DNA of 5,420 nucleotides. Source: Methanobacterium sp. PtaU1.Bin242. Lineage in GTDB: Archaea > Methanobacteriota > Methanobacteria > Methanobacteriales > Methanobacteriaceae. Below, one piece after another: positions 5,129-5,420 of the stretch (position 1 is its first letter; each line of letters begins with the position of its first letter). The stretch covers positions 1-5,420 of the forward strand of contig MVQZ01000342.1 of assembly GCA_002067565.1 (NCBI GenBank). Direction: 5' to 3'. Under the pieces are notes generated by a model that saw only the letters and a program-made list of their open reading frames with translations, did not search any database and was not told the origin of the DNA. The translations under genes and the position numbers were made by a program.

Positions 5129-5420
5129 TTACATTTTATCTATCTGTTCCTTAATCAGGGTTATGACTTCTTGTGAATTTTTAGTGGAAAATACAAACTC
5201 CTGGTAACGTCCTTCCTTTAAAGACATTACAATACAGTCTGACTCTGGAATATTATAAACCAATCTCCATTTACCCTCAACTTTTCCAAACCGTATGCCC
5301 CATCCACCATAATTAGCCACCGATGATTTATCCAGATAAACTTTATCAACATTATCCCATGGGATCTTGTGCTTGAAGATCCCATATCCCGCCACTAGGT
5401 GCTGGGGAGTGATTTGAATA
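5129..5420 (-). CDS. PH-like domain protein, C-terminal part (5' end outside window)
   Basis: The frame is open from the right edge to TAA at 5131-5129, giving the last 96 or so residues of a protein that starts outside. It reads ITPQHLVAGYGIFKHKIPWD, then a strand-rich stretch with VDKVYLDKSS, YGGWGIRFGKVEGKWRLVYN, SDCIVMSLKEGRYQEFVFST and a final helix EVITLIKEQIDKM. Several beta strands followed by one C-terminal helix, with the I-P-W-D-N-V turn and YGGWGIRF, is the pattern of bacterial and archaeal PH-like domains. These often follow two membrane helices; here that part would lie off-window. A GTG at 5395 is an internal valine codon, not a start, since the frame and the domain continue upstream. 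Function is unknown; such domains are usually at the membrane. Confidence 0.75.
   Translation of the reverse strand, partial: IQITPQHLVAGYGIFKHKIPWDNVDKVYLDKSSVANYGGWGIRFGKVEGKWRLVYNIPESDCIVMSLKEGRYQEFVFSTKNSQEVITLIKEQIDKM

Noticed and set aside
5395..5420. GTG at 5395 as the start of an 88-residue protein
   Set aside because: The frame stays open to the window edge and the PH-like sequence (ITPQHL) continues upstream, so the gene is partial and not short.
1..5420. CRISPR repeats, tRNA or rRNA genes, insertion sequence ends
   Set aside because: I looked for regularly spaced repeats, tRNA cloverleaf-like GC-rich segments, transposase motifs and flanking direct repeats by eye and saw none.

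Overview
The window looks like a piece of a euryarchaeal methanogen chromosome, most likely Methanobacteriales (Methanobacterium-like). The base composition is AT-rich, ribosome binding sites are GGTGA/AGAGGT type, oligo-T tracts occur between genes, and the methyltransferase and transglutaminase subfamilies resemble those I know from that group. The lineage is inferred from style and recalled similarity, not from a database match. Every gene I can support lies on the minus strand, so transcription runs from high to low coordinates.

In transcription order: (1) 5129-5420 is the C-terminal end of a PH-like domain protein that enters from the right edge. (2) 4278-4903 is a broken membrane-protein gene. 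Its best preserved part resembles the four-helix membrane domain of pentameric ligand-gated (Cys-loop) channels, with an extra N-terminal helix and no room for the usual extracellular domain. (3) 3583-4185 is an intact transglutaminase-like cysteine protein with a TTG start. (4) 2747-3298 is a decayed class I methyltransferase gene in which a deletion, a 4-bp tandem duplication, a nonsense codon and a second frameshift can be read. (5) 1909-2712 is an intact UbiE-type methyltransferase. (6) 1359-1826 is a GNAT acetyltransferase. (7) 573-1313 is another class I methyltransferase. (8) 1-481 is the N-terminal part of a ProC-like NAD(P)-dependent reductase that leaves through the left edge.

Spacing suggests that GNAT, the 246-aa methyltransferase and possibly the ProC-like gene could share a transcript (45 and 91 bp gaps). 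The UbiE-type methyltransferase starts 34 bp after the end of the dead methyltransferase. The substrates of the transferases cannot be read from the sequence, and I see no pathway that ties the genes together.

The region reads as an accessory stretch with gene decay: two of eight loci are broken and three unrelated methyltransferase subfamilies sit side by side. I found no RNA genes, CRISPR array, IS element or transposase. The most unusual item is the archaeal channel-like membrane domain. Two of its three frame breaks fall in T runs, so read error must be excluded before calling it dead.
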